A DNA stretch of 32,117 bases, from positions 1 to 32,117 of the forward strand of contig JANMAT010000054.1 in assembly GCA_031359995.1 (NCBI GenBank). Direction: 5' to 3'. Made by a program: the position numbers and the translations under genes. The notes under the pieces are model-generated. The model saw only the letters and a program-made list of their open reading frames with translations. It ran no database searches and was not told the DNA's origin. Numbering within the stretch: position 1 is the first letter of the stretch; every line of letters starts with the position of its first letter. The stretch is from JANMAT01 sp031359995 (GTDB taxonomy: Bacteria > Actinomycetota > Acidimicrobiia > Acidimicrobiales > Ilumatobacteraceae). This document shows, piece by piece, positions 1-7,480 of this stretch.

Positions 1-1
1 C

Positions 2-1045
2 ACCGTGTCGTGGTCGACGGCGGAGTGCCTGCGGGTGGTGCGCCGCGGCCGGTTGTTGGAACGCGCGCCGGTGGTGGGTGACGCGTTGCTGGATGGGTCG
101 TGTGGGGTGGCGCAGACCGACGAGCTCGCCCGGGCCGCGGCGAACCCGCGGGTCGGGCACGAGATCGACCCGTTCCTACCGACCCTGCTGGAACACGCGC
201 CCGTGTTGTCGTTCGACGAGTTCAAGACCGTGGTACGCCGGTGGGAGAACCTCGCCGATGCCGACGGCGCCCACCGCACCCGTGAGGCATCCATCCGCCG
301 GCGTCGCGCTCGCCTGTCCATCGACGACGCGGTCATGCGGTTGAGTGCCGAGGGCGGGAAGTTGGAAGGCGTGATGATGCGCGAGATCTTCGACGCCTAC
401 CTCACCGCCGAACTCCTCACCGACCGCGCTGTCAAGGACAAGACCGGTGCCAGGCAACTGCCCCGTACCGACGCCCAACGCCGGTTCGACGCCCTGCACG
501 CCATCTTCCTCGCCGCCGCATCCACACCGGCCGGCGCGGAACGACCGGTGTTCACCGCCAACGTCGTCATCGACCAGGTCACCTTCGAACAGCACCTCGC
601 CCGCCGCGAGCTCATCCCCGAACCGAGCGACCTGCCCGAGCTGTCGGTCCTGCAACGATGCTGCGAGAGTGACCGCGGCGACCCACTCGCCCCGGACGAC
701 ATCCTGCTTGCCGCGTTCCACGGACACGTGCGCCGCGTCGTGTTCGACTCGGCCAGTGTGGTCATCGACCTCGGACGGCGACGACGCCTCTTCACCGGGC
801 CAGCCGCGGAAGCGATCAAGTTGCAACGTCAGCACTGCGACCACCGCGGCTGCGACATCCCCAGCAGCCGATGCGAGAGCGACCACATCAACGAATGGGA
901 CGACGGCGGACCCAGCAACCAACACAACGGCAGCCCCCGCTGCGGCGTCCACAACCGGTTGAAATCCCGACGCGGGTTCCGCACCCGACGCGACCCCGAC
1001 GGACGCTGGCACACCTACCGACCCGACGGCACCGAGATCACCTAG
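2..1045 (+). CDS. DUF222/HNH endonuclease-domain protein (5' end outside window)
   Basis: The product is a DUF222 (13E12-repeat type) helical domain followed by a C-terminal HNH nuclease fold. Counting from the GTG at position 5, Cys278 and Cys283 pair with Cys313 and His316 as a zinc knuckle, and the HNH core shows Asp293-His294 (SDHINEW), Asn308 and His316-Asn317. The frame is open to the window edge. The first residues already match the middle of DUF222, so the true start almost certainly lies upstream and the GTG is not it. Such proteins are highly multicopy in actinobacteria; a mobile-element or homing role is often suggested but unproven. The catalytic motif looks intact. Confidence 0.88.
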   Translation, partial: TVSWSTAECLRVVRRGRLLERAPVVGDALLDGSCGVAQTDELARAAANPRVGHEIDPFLPTLLEHAPVLSFDEFKTVVRRWENLADADGAHRTREASIRRRRARLSIDDAVMRLSAEGGKLEGVMMREIFDAYLTAELLTDRAVKDKTGARQLPRTDAQRRFDALHAIFLAAASTPAGAERPVFTANVVIDQVTFEQHLARRELIPEPSDLPELSVLQRCCESDRGDPLAPDDILLAAFHGHVRRVVFDSASVVIDLGRRRRLFTGPAAEAIKLQRQHCDHRGCDIPSSRCESDHINEWDDGGPSNQHNGSPRCGVHNRLKSRRGFRTRRDPDGRWHTYRPDGTEIT

Positions 1046-1067
1046 AGCCGACGCGACATGGTGACCG

Positions 1068-1073
1068 TAGGGT
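1068..1073 (+). promoter_or_regulatory. TAGGGT -10 box, leaderless type
   Basis: TAGGGT lies 7 bases before the ATG of the decayed TOPRIM gene at 1081, with no Shine-Dalgarno sequence between. The spacing would put the transcription start at the ATG. The box survives although the gene is broken. Confidence 0.4.
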
Positions 1074-1080
1074 GCACGCC

Positions 1081-1560
1081 ATGGTCGATCGTCGGTGGGT
1101 GCTGGACGGCTACGTGAGCGGGCCGGCGGCGGCGACCGAAGCCACCGCGCAGGCGCTGGCCCAGGTGGGCAACGCGACCTCGGTGATCCTGGTGGAGGGC
1201 GTGAGCGACCAGATCGCCGTGGAGACGCTGGCCCCGCCCGCGGTCGCCCGCTGCCCGCGACAGGGGTAGCCGTGGTGCCGACCGGAGGGGTGAGTGAGCG
1301 GCATGGGTCGGCTCCTCGCCCGTTTCGGCCCGGCCGGCGGCGACCCGAGGCGCATCATCGTCCTGTGCCACGTCGACCTGGAGGACGAACTGATCCGAGC
1401 GGTCACGCCCGAGGGCGTCGAGCGGTTGCTCCACGCCGGCGGCACGCTCACGTCGTTTCGCAGCCTGCAGCACCAGCAGCAGTGGCGCGACCGCCCGGTC
1501 CACGATCAACTGCCACGCTCGCTTGTACGCGTCGCAGCCGGCCGAGCTCCCCCAGTTGGG
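1081..1560 (+). pseudogene. Decayed TOPRIM / OLD-type ATP-dependent nuclease-like gene
   Basis: Pieces of one protein appear in two frames. Frame A from ATG 1081 has the TOPRIM start (VILVEGVSDQIAVETLA, with the catalytic Glu) and then hits a stop at 1267-1269. A second frame over about 1235-1290 continues the family pattern (GVAVVPTGG). The first frame resumes near 1297 with GRLLARFGPAGGD and then VDLEDELIRAV and LTSFRSLQ, which belong near the C-terminus of this family. The middle of the domain, roughly 50-60 residues by family memory, is missing between these parts. The tail degrades before 1560. This suggests two compensating indels plus an internal deletion. A sequencing error could explain the indels but not the deletion. 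Confidence 0.75.
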
Positions 1561-1640
1561 GTGAGCCGGTGCGCGGTCAGCGCGACACGGGTTGTGCCGA
1601 TAGGGTGCTGGCAGCGGGCGCGAAAGCGTAGGGGCAATGC

Positions 1641-2624
1641 ATGGTTGAGCAGGGAACGCTCGAGTCGGACGCACCTGTCAGGGTGTCCGACGACCTCGTG
1701 ATGGAACACGTGGGCTGCTGCATCTGCGGCAGCCCCGACGGCACCCCCGTCGGGGTGGGAGAGGACTTCGAGTACCACACGACCGCGCTGTCGTTCCTGG
1801 CCGTGCGCTGTCCCCGGTGCGACCTCGTGTACCTCGACCCTCGCCCGGCCGCCTCGGAGCTGTCCCGCATCTACCCCGACAGCTACCACGCCTTCGGCTT
1901 CGATGAAGGCGACTTCGGCGTCGTGCACAAGGTGCGCAGCCGGCTCGAGGCCCGTCGCCTTCTGCGGGCCGGCAAGGGCCTTCCGGACGACGCCCACGTG
2001 CTCGACGTGGGCTGCGGCGACGGGTTCCACCTGGGCCTGTTGCGCGAGCACGGACCGGCCGGTTGGACCCTGCACGGCGTGGACACCGACCCCCGCGCCA
2101 TCGCCGCCGCCCGCCGACGCGGGCTCGACGTCGAGGAAGGCCTCGTGGAGGACTCGTCGGTGCCGACGGGGTCGATCGACCTCGCCCTGTGCATCCAGAC
2201 CATCGAACACGTGGGCGACCCACTCGCACTGCTGCGCACCATCGGCCGGCTCCTGAAGCCGGGCGGCCGCCTCTACCTGATCACCGACAACACCGACTCG
2301 CCCGACTTCCGCCTCACCAAGGGCCGCCACTGGGGCGGCTACCACTTCCCCCGACACTGGAACCTGTTCAACCAGGCGTCGATGACCAAGCTCGCCGCCG
2401 AGGCCGGTCTGGAGATCGACACGCTGTCGACCACCACGAGCCCGGTCAACTGGACCTACTCGGTGCGCAACACGTTGGTCGACTGGCACGCGCCGACCTG
2501 GCTGGTGGAGCAGTTCTCGCTGAAGGCGGCCCCGGCGCTCGGGGTGTTCACCGCGCTCGACACCGCCCTCACCGTCGTCGGCCGCGGCGCCCTGCTGCGC
2601 GTGATCCTGCGGCGGCCCCAATGA
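1641..2624 (+). CDS. Zinc-ribbon class I SAM-dependent methyltransferase
   Basis: This 327-residue protein has an N-terminal zinc ribbon (Cys26/Cys29 and Cys57/Cys60) followed by a Rossmann methyltransferase domain. Motif I is LDVGCGDG near residues 119-126, and later motifs include LCIQTIEHVGDP and LKPGGRLYLIT. Zinc-ribbon methyltransferases of this layout often occur in surface-polysaccharide or secondary-metabolite clusters and act on sugars or small molecules; the substrate here is unknown. It overlaps the next gene by 4 bases (ATGA), so the two are probably co-translated. The ATG at 1641 has no good Shine-Dalgarno site. A TAGGGT at 1601-1606 could be its -10 box. Confidence 0.85.
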   Translation: MVEQGTLESDAPVRVSDDLVMEHVGCCICGSPDGTPVGVGEDFEYHTTALSFLAVRCPRCDLVYLDPRPAASELSRIYPDSYHAFGFDEGDFGVVHKVRSRLEARRLLRAGKGLPDDAHVLDVGCGDGFHLGLLREHGPAGWTLHGVDTDPRAIAAARRRGLDVEEGLVEDSSVPTGSIDLALCIQTIEHVGDPLALLRTIGRLLKPGGRLYLITDNTDSPDFRLTKGRHWGGYHFPRHWNLFNQASMTKLAAEAGLEIDTLSTTTSPVNWTYSVRNTLVDWHAPTWLVEQFSLKAAPALGVFTALDTALTVVGRGALLRVILRRPQ

Positions 2625-4000
2625 CGGCGGCGCCGGTGGTGGTGCTCGGCGGTGGCATCGCCGGACTGCTCGCCGCCCACGAGCTCGAACGGCAAGGCGT
2701 GCACGCCCAGGTGTACGAGGCGTCGCCGCGGCTGGCCGGCATGGCCGCCAGTCACACCGACGCCGATGGCTTCAGCTACGACGTTGGCGCCCACTTCGTC
2801 ACCAACCGCTTCCTCGCCGCCCTCGGCATGGGTGCGTCGGCCCGCACGCTCCCCCGCTACGGGGAGGTCGTGCACCTCGGCCCCACCAGCCACCCGCGCT
2901 ACCCGATGGGCCTGCTCGGTGTGCCCCGCTTCGTGGCCAGCGCGGCGCGTGAACGTCTGCGGCCGCCGGCGCGCGATCTGCGCGTCGCGTCGGAACGCTT
3001 CCGCCACGACTACGGGCCGGCCCTGGCCGACGAGGTCGCGCTGCCCCTGCTCGAGGCATGGTCGGGGCTGCCCGCCGACCAGCTCTCGGCCAGTGTCATC
3101 GACAAGATCCCCACGAGCCTGCTGCACACGATCTGGCTTCGCGCCGCCCAGCGCTTGACCCATCGGGCCGTGATGATCGGCTACTGCAAGGAGGAACCGT
3201 CGGCGACCGGCGTGTTCCACGTGTACCCCGAGGGCGGCATGGCCGGCATCTGCCGGCACGTGGCCGATGGTCTGCCGAGCCCGGCGCTGCTCGAGCACCC
3301 GGCCGAGCAGATCTACACCGAAGGCGACCGCGTGCTCGGCGTGCGCGTCGCCGGGCGCGACATCGAGACCAGCACCGTGATCTCGACGCTACCCATCAAC
3401 CGTCTGCCCCAGCTGATGGACGGCACCGACCGCCTCGACCGCTTCCGCCGGTTCCGCTTCCGCGGCCTCGTGCTGGTGAACCTGAAGCTCAGCGGCCGCG
3501 GCCTGCTGCCCGACGTGGTGGTGTGGACGCCGCAGGGTTTCCCCTACTTCCGCGTCACCGAGGCACCGATGTCGATGCCGTGGACCGCCCCCGAGGGCCG
3601 CACCATGATCCTGTGCGAGCTCGGCGCCCAGCCCGGCGACGACGTGTGGTCGCTCACGGACGAGCAGGCGGTGGAGCGCTGCGTGTCGACGCTCGGCCCG
3701 CTCGTTCCCGACGTGCGCGAGCGACTCATCGGGGCGAACGTGCTGCGCCAACCGCTCGGCTACCCCGTGTTCTCGCTGGAGTACGAGGAGGATCGGGCCA
3801 CGCTGGCCGGCTACGGCACGGGCATCGGCGGGCTCCACAGCGTGGGTCGCAACGGCGAGTTCGACCACATCCTCATGGAGGACACGTTCTGGCGGCTGCG
3901 CCGCCGCGCCGCCCGCATCGCGCGCGACCACCGCTTCCTCGGCCCTGCTCGCGTCGCGCTCAGTCGGGCCGGCGACCGGCAGGGCGCACCGGTGCGCTGA
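2621..4000 (+). CDS. FAD-dependent amine-oxidase/protoporphyrinogen-oxidase-like oxidoreductase
   Basis: The 459-residue protein starts with an FAD-binding Rossmann motif (VVLGGGIAGLLAAHE, residues 7-21) with Glu33 ending the second beta strand. It contains a YPEGGM segment and a C-terminal FAD-contact motif (GLHSVGRNGEFDH). This pattern is shared by the flavin amine oxidase/HemG-like group and by UDP-galactopyranose-mutase-like enzymes of glycan clusters. The ATG at 2621 is inside the stop of the methyltransferase gene, which fixes the start and suggests translational coupling. The partner suggests a small-molecule or sugar modification pathway, but the substrate cannot be read from the sequence. 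It is not a canonical HemG, UGM or carotenoid desaturase as far as I can judge. Confidence 0.82.
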   Translation: MTAAPVVVLGGGIAGLLAAHELERQGVHAQVYEASPRLAGMAASHTDADGFSYDVGAHFVTNRFLAALGMGASARTLPRYGEVVHLGPTSHPRYPMGLLGVPRFVASAARERLRPPARDLRVASERFRHDYGPALADEVALPLLEAWSGLPADQLSASVIDKIPTSLLHTIWLRAAQRLTHRAVMIGYCKEEPSATGVFHVYPEGGMAGICRHVADGLPSPALLEHPAEQIYTEGDRVLGVRVAGRDIETSTVISTLPINRLPQLMDGTDRLDRFRRFRFRGLVLVNLKLSGRGLLPDVVVWTPQGFPYFRVTEAPMSMPWTAPEGRTMILCELGAQPGDDVWSLTDEQAVERCVSTLGPLVPDVRERLIGANVLRQPLGYPVFSLEYEEDRATLAGYGTGIGGLHSVGRNGEFDHILMEDTFWRLRRRAARIARDHRFLGPARVALSRAGDRQGAPVR

Positions 4001-4027
4001 GCGTCGCTCAGGGCTTGGGCGCCGGGC

Positions 4028-4405
4028 TCAGCTGGCGACAGGCGCCGATGCTCGGAGAGGTGGCCGAGAGGCGCGAGCTGGAGCCGAGCGCCCTGCGAGA
4101 GCCATGAGCGCGGGGGCCTCCACCGCCACGTGGTACGCGGCGGCCACCTGGTAGAGCGCGCGGGCCGATGTCCCGCTGGTGACCACCGCGGTCACCAGCA
4201 GGCCGAGCGCGGCCGCCGCGCCGACCGCCGCCAGCCGCGCCGCGGTGGCGTGGCACAGCACCGACCCAGCCGCGGTACGCCACGGCGCGTCGTGGAAGCG
4301 GGGTAGGTGCCAGCACCAGAGCCCGTCGTGCACGAGCTGGGCGAAGCCGAACAGCACGAGCCACCGCGCCGGGCCGTCGCCGTGGGCCAACGACGGCGGC
4401 GTCAC
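4028..4405 (-). CDS. Small membrane protein of unknown function
   Basis: About 125 residues from a GTG start, with three to four hydrophobic segments (LVLFGFAQLVHDGLW, AAVGAAAALGLLVTAVV, and a C-terminal stretch ALYQVAAAYHVAVEAPALMAL). It converges on the FAD oxidoreductase gene with a 27-base gap. The GTG overlaps the stop of an upstream hydrophobic reading frame as GTGA, which supports this start. I do not recognise the family. Confidence 0.5.
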   Translation of the reverse strand: MTPPSLAHGDGPARWLVLFGFAQLVHDGLWCWHLPRFHDAPWRTAAGSVLCHATAARLAAVGAAAALGLLVTAVVTSGTSARALYQVAAAYHVAVEAPALMALAGRSAPARASRPPLRASAPVAS

Positions 4406-4546
4406 GACGCCGGCAGCGCGCGCACGAGCAGCACCACGAGCACGGCGATGACGGCCACCACCACGCCGCCGAGCACGAGCGCGGTGCGGCTCGGACCCTC
4501 GACCTTGCGGGGCGACGTCGCGGGTTACCAGCGCGAGCCACGTCAT
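4402..4546 (-). pseudogene. Possible frameshifted single-helix membrane microprotein
   Basis: An open frame ending with TGA at 4404-4402 encodes RTALVLGGVVVAVIAVLVVLLVRALPAS, written here as two parts: RTALVLGGVVVAV then IAVLVVLLVRALPAS, an obvious membrane helix. It has no ATG, GTG or TTG before the helix, because a stop lies at 4527-4525. A different frame starting with ATG at 4546 (MTWLALVTRDVAP) would join it if one base were inserted or removed near 4507. Either this is a frameshifted or mis-sequenced gene of about 47 residues, or a chance frame. The stop overlaps the start of the next gene as GTGA. Confidence 0.3.
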
Positions 4547-4578
4547 GACCGCGCCCCCGGCGCCGTGCGACAGTGGGC

Positions 4579-4830
4579 GTGCCGTACGGCTGGGCGCTGG
4601 TGCTGACAGTGGTCATCGAGGTCCCAGTCACGGTGCTGCTCCCCGCGTTCGACGCCGCGCTGCCCTGGTTCGTGGCCGTCGTGCTCGCCGAGCTCGTGGT
4701 GGTCGGCTACGAAGCCGCGCTGTCGCGCCGTTGGCTCGCAACGGCGTGGCCGCTCGCCGGCGCGGTGGCCTTGGCCACGAACGCCGCCTCGGTCGCGGTC
4801 GGCCTGTTCGTGACGGCGGCGCGGCGGTGA
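4579..4830 (+). CDS. Small membrane protein of unknown function
   Basis: About 83 residues with three likely membrane helices (WALVLTVVIEVPVTVLL; WFVAVVLAELVVVGYEA; AGAVALATNAASVAVGLFV). GTG at 4579 or the in-frame GTG at 4573 could be the start; neither has a clear ribosome-binding site. It is divergent from the small membrane genes at 4028-4546 and converges on the peptidase gene at 4844 with a 13-base gap. No family recognised. Confidence 0.5.
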   Translation: MPYGWALVLTVVIEVPVTVLLPAFDAALPWFVAVVLAELVVVGYEAALSRRWLATAWPLAGAVALATNAASVAVGLFVTAARR

Positions 4831-4843
4831 GGACTGGGCCGGG

Positions 4844-5560
4844 TCAGGACGGCAGCGTCACCGTAGCCCCGGCGGCGTGCACGGTGCGCCCACCGTCGAC
4901 GAACACGGTGACCGTGCGCCGCCCCATCACGGTCCACGAGTGCGGGCCGCCGACGAGGGCGGTGTCCTCGTCGATGCCGACCACGGCGAGCCCAGGGTGG
5001 GCATCGACCGTGCGCTCGGTGGCCGTCGGGTCCCACTGGTGCATGCGGTCGAAGTGGGGCAGCACGGCCAGGTGACCCAGCAGACCCAGCCCGGCCTTGG
5101 GCGCCATGCGGCCGCTGCGCACGTCGGGCGCGCTGGCGGTGAGGGCCATGGCACCGGCGCTGCACCCGGCCAGGGCGGCACCGCCGCGCCACGCCTCCAC
5201 GATGGCGTGCCACATGGTGGAGTCCCGCAACGTGTCGACCAGGTAGCCGGGGTTGCCACCCGACAGGTACACGAGACCGACGTCGCGCACACTCGCCACC
5301 AGATCGGCGTCCTCGGCATCGGAGCGCTGCACGACCGGCACGGGCACGGGAGTCACGCCCATCGCCTCGTAGTGGCGCGTGCCGAGGCCGAGCCAACGCT
5401 GCACCGATGCATCGCCCTCCTGGCCCGCCGCGGTGGGCAGGAACGCGGCACGCGACGCGCGACCCTGCAGCAGCGCGCGGTCGACCTCGACCATCTGGGG
5501 CAGGAACTCGCCGCTGCCCACCAGAGCGATCGGACCCGGTGCAGCGCTGGTGTCGGCCAT
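4844..5560 (-). CDS. Peptidase S51 / cyanophycinase-like protein (class I GATase-like fold)
   Basis: This 238-residue protein has the S51 fold signatures: LSGGNPGYL (residues 99-107), the nucleophile elbow GCSAGAM with Ser134, His169 in LPHFDR, and GIDEDTALV (195-203). Peptidase E (aspartyl dipeptidase) and cyanophycinase belong to this family, and both cleave Asp-containing peptides. Which substrate is used here is not clear. No cyanophycin synthetase lies nearby. A TAGCGT box 7 bases before the ATG suggests a leaderless transcript. The next gene downstream on the plus strand converges on it. Confidence 0.85.
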   Translation of the reverse strand: MADTSAAPGPIALVGSGEFLPQMVEVDRALLQGRASRAAFLPTAAGQEGDASVQRWLGLGTRHYEAMGVTPVPVPVVQRSDAEDADLVASVRDVGLVYLSGGNPGYLVDTLRDSTMWHAIVEAWRGGAALAGCSAGAMALTASAPDVRSGRMAPKAGLGLLGHLAVLPHFDRMHQWDPTATERTVDAHPGLAVVGIDEDTALVGGPHSWTVMGRRTVTVFVDGGRTVHAAGATVTLPS

Positions 5561-5567
5561 GGCGTCG

Positions 5568-5573
5568 ACGCTA
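5568..5573 (-). promoter_or_regulatory. TAGCGT -10 box of the S51 peptidase gene, leaderless type
   Basis: Read on the minus strand, TAGCGT is followed by 7 bases and then the ATG at 5560, with no ribosome-binding site between. Confidence 0.5.
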
Positions 5574-5578
5574 CGGGA

Positions 5579-6199
5579 TCAGCGGCGAGGACGCGCCGAC
5601 GTCGGCTCCACCACCGGCGACAGGGCGGCGTGGAGCACGGCGACGGCCCGGCCCGCGAGCACCTCGGGGTCACTGCGGGTCTGCACGAGCGTCATGAGCA
5701 GCGAGAGCACGATGGTCATGAGGCCATCGGCCATCTCGCCCGGGTCGACATCGGCCCGCACCACGCCACTCGCCTGCTGGCTGACGATGCGCTCGGCCAC
5801 CACACCGCGCAACGAGGCCAGCGACGGGATGCGCAGGAGGCGCACGGTGAAGTCGGGCTCCAGCCCGGCGAGGACACGACGGGCGAGAGGATGGCGCTCG
5901 AGCGCGGCCATGAGCGACGGCAGCAGGCTGGGCAGCCAGGCGATCGCACCGTCGCGGTTCAGCAGGTCCATCACGCCGTCGTCGATGACGCCGGCGGTGT
6001 CGTGGTCGACCGCGGCGACGAAGAGGGCTTCCTTGCTGGCGAAGTAGGGGTAGGCGGCGGTGCTGCTCAGGTGGGCGACCCGGGCGATGGTGGCGACCGA
6101 CGTGGAGCGGTACCCGTCACGGCCGAAGCGGGCCACCGCGGCGGCGAGCAGCGCCTGACGGGTGCGCTCGCCCTTGCCCGGGGACGGCTCGGTGGTCAT
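5579..6199 (-). CDS. TetR-family transcriptional regulator
   Basis: The 206-residue protein has an N-terminal TetR helix-turn-helix (residues about 11-57): ERTRQALLAAAVARFGRDGY, then TSVATIARVAHLSSTAAYPY and FASKEALF. The C-terminal 140 residues form the ligand-binding and dimerisation part and are variable as usual. The gene lies 18 bases upstream of the S51 peptidase gene on the same strand, so the two could be co-transcribed, although the peptidase also has its own -10-like box. The ligand is unknown. The other flank holds an alpha/beta-hydrolase remnant and an LLM oxidoreductase, possible former targets. Confidence 0.93.
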   Translation of the reverse strand: MTTEPSPGKGERTRQALLAAAVARFGRDGYRSTSVATIARVAHLSSTAAYPYFASKEALFVAAVDHDTAGVIDDGVMDLLNRDGAIAWLPSLLPSLMAALERHPLARRVLAGLEPDFTVRLLRIPSLASLRGVVAERIVSQQASGVVRADVDPGEMADGLMTIVLSLLMTLVQTRSDPEVLAGRAVAVLHAALSPVVEPTSARPRR

Positions 6200-6205
6200 G
6201 GCGCG

Positions 6206-6211
6206 ATCATC
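6206..6211 (-). promoter_or_regulatory. GATGAT -10-like box of the TetR gene
   Basis: On the minus strand GATGAT is 6 bases before the ATG at 6199. It fits the NANNNT core seen before other genes of the window but lacks the leading T, so it is a weaker case. Confidence 0.3.
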
Positions 6212-6239
6212 GCAGTTCGGCTGGCTCCGCGGTCGCCGG

Positions 6240-6353
6240 TCTCATTTCGACGCCTGGCCCACGGCCATCCTGCAGGTGCTGCTCGACTTCGGTCACATGC
6301 TCCCGCTGGAGGCGCCCGACGAGGTCGCCGCCGCCATCACCGCGCTGGGCTAG
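6240..6353 (+). pseudogene. C-terminal remnant of an alpha/beta hydrolase
   Basis: The in-frame tail FDAWPTAILQVLLDFGHMLP followed by LEAPDEVAAAITALG is the standard C-terminus of an alpha/beta-fold hydrolase, with the catalytic His in GHMLPLE. The nucleophile elbow and the rest of the protein (200 or more residues) are absent; the TetR gene lies immediately upstream on the other strand. The frame can be extended back to an ATG at 6198, but those residues show no family match. The stop TAG shares bases with the stop of the convergent LLM gene (CTAG). Confidence 0.6.
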
Positions 6354-7408
6354 CGCCGGTGCAGCCGGGCCAGGATCGCCCGGAAGGCATCGGCATCGGC
6401 GGGGCCGTGCACCGGCACCGAGAACTCGATCCGGTCCACGCGATGGGCGTAGCGCTCGTTGAGCAGGTCGGCGATCTCGTCGTAGGTGCCGATGGTGGCC
6501 ACCGTGTGGAGCATCTCGTCATCGACGAGATCCGGCAGTTCCTCCCAACGTTGCTGCCGGGACAGCACCGAGGCCTGCGCGGCGATGTCGGCCCAACCGT
6601 GCACCTCGAACGCCCGCCGATACGACGGGGTCGACAGGTAGAACGCCACCCGGGCCCGCACGGTGCGCACCACCTTCTCCAGCGCAACATCGTCGGGTGC
6701 GGTGCCGATCAGTGGCTTGATGCAGACCTCGACATCGTCCGCGGCCCGCCCGACGCGAGCGGCGCCCCGGGCCAGCGCGGGGAGCACCTGCTCGTCGATG
6801 AAGCGCGTCGTGCAGACCGGATGGAGGCGGACACCGTCGGCCACCTCGGCGGCGACGGCGCACATGTTCGGTCCGATGGCCGCCAGGTGGATCGGGATGT
6901 GCGGATGCTCGATGGGGCCGGGGTCGAACAACGGCACCATCAGATCCATGCGGTAGTGGTCGGTGACGACCTGCAACGGCGTGTCGTGCTGCCAGCAGTC
7001 CCACAAGGCCCGCACCGCGGTGACGTAGTCGCGGATCCAGGGCGCCGGCGCCGACCACGGCAGGCCGTAGCGGCGCTCCACGTGGGCCCGCACCTGCGTG
7101 CCCAGACCGAGCAGGAACCGTCCGCCGGAGAGCTTCTGCAACGACCACGCCGCCATCGCCGTCACCGTAGGGCTGCGGGGGAAAGCCATCGCCACCGAGG
7201 TCCCCAACTGGATGGTCGACGTCGTGGTGGCCGCCAGGGCCAGGAGCTGGAACGGGTCGTCCTTGGTCTCCTCGACCAGGACAGCGCCGAGGCCCGCCGA
7301 CTCAGCGACCGCGGCCAGCCGGGCCACGTCGCGGATGTCGAGCGGGGTGTCGGGCTCGCGCAGCCCGGGGTCGAGCTTGCCGAGAGGCAGGAGCGATTCG
7401 ACGATCAC
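6350..7408 (-). CDS. LLM-class F420-dependent oxidoreductase (TIGR03617-like)
   Basis: A 352-residue TIM-barrel flavin/F420 oxidoreductase of the bacterial luciferase superfamily. Visible motifs are the early IQLGTSVAMAFPRSP, the GGRFLLGLGTQVRAHVERR segment and HIPIHLAAIGPNMCAVAAEV, all typical of the MSMEG_2256-like (TIGR03617) group. Members transfer hydride between F420 and unknown organic substrates. The start is GTG at 7408, with a CAGCAT box 6 bases upstream and no Shine-Dalgarno site. The gene ends exactly at the convergent hydrolase remnant. It is one of three luciferase-superfamily genes in the window. Confidence 0.9.
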   Translation of the reverse strand: MIVESLLPLGKLDPGLREPDTPLDIRDVARLAAVAESAGLGAVLVEETKDDPFQLLALAATTTSTIQLGTSVAMAFPRSPTVTAMAAWSLQKLSGGRFLLGLGTQVRAHVERRYGLPWSAPAPWIRDYVTAVRALWDCWQHDTPLQVVTDHYRMDLMVPLFDPGPIEHPHIPIHLAAIGPNMCAVAAEVADGVRLHPVCTTRFIDEQVLPALARGAARVGRAADDVEVCIKPLIGTAPDDVALEKVVRTVRARVAFYLSTPSYRRAFEVHGWADIAAQASVLSRQQRWEELPDLVDDEMLHTVATIGTYDEIADLLNERYAHRVDRIEFSVPVHGPADADAFRAILARLHRR

Positions 7409-7414
7409 GACGCG

Positions 7415-7420
7415 ATGCTG
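7415..7420 (-). promoter_or_regulatory. CAGCAT -10-like box of the LLM gene
   Basis: CAGCAT on the minus strand precedes the GTG at 7408 by 6 bases. It matches NANNNT only, so it is a weak example of the leaderless layout. Confidence 0.25.
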
Positions 7421-7480
7421 GTCGCGGTGGGGAACGGGCGCAAGCGTTCGCTGCGCACCGGCCCCACCCCCACCGCGTGA

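Noticed and set aside
4877..7480. 867-codon plus-strand open frame
   Set aside because: It lies opposite the S51, TetR and LLM genes, which show full domain motifs on the minus strand; the plus translation has no family pattern.
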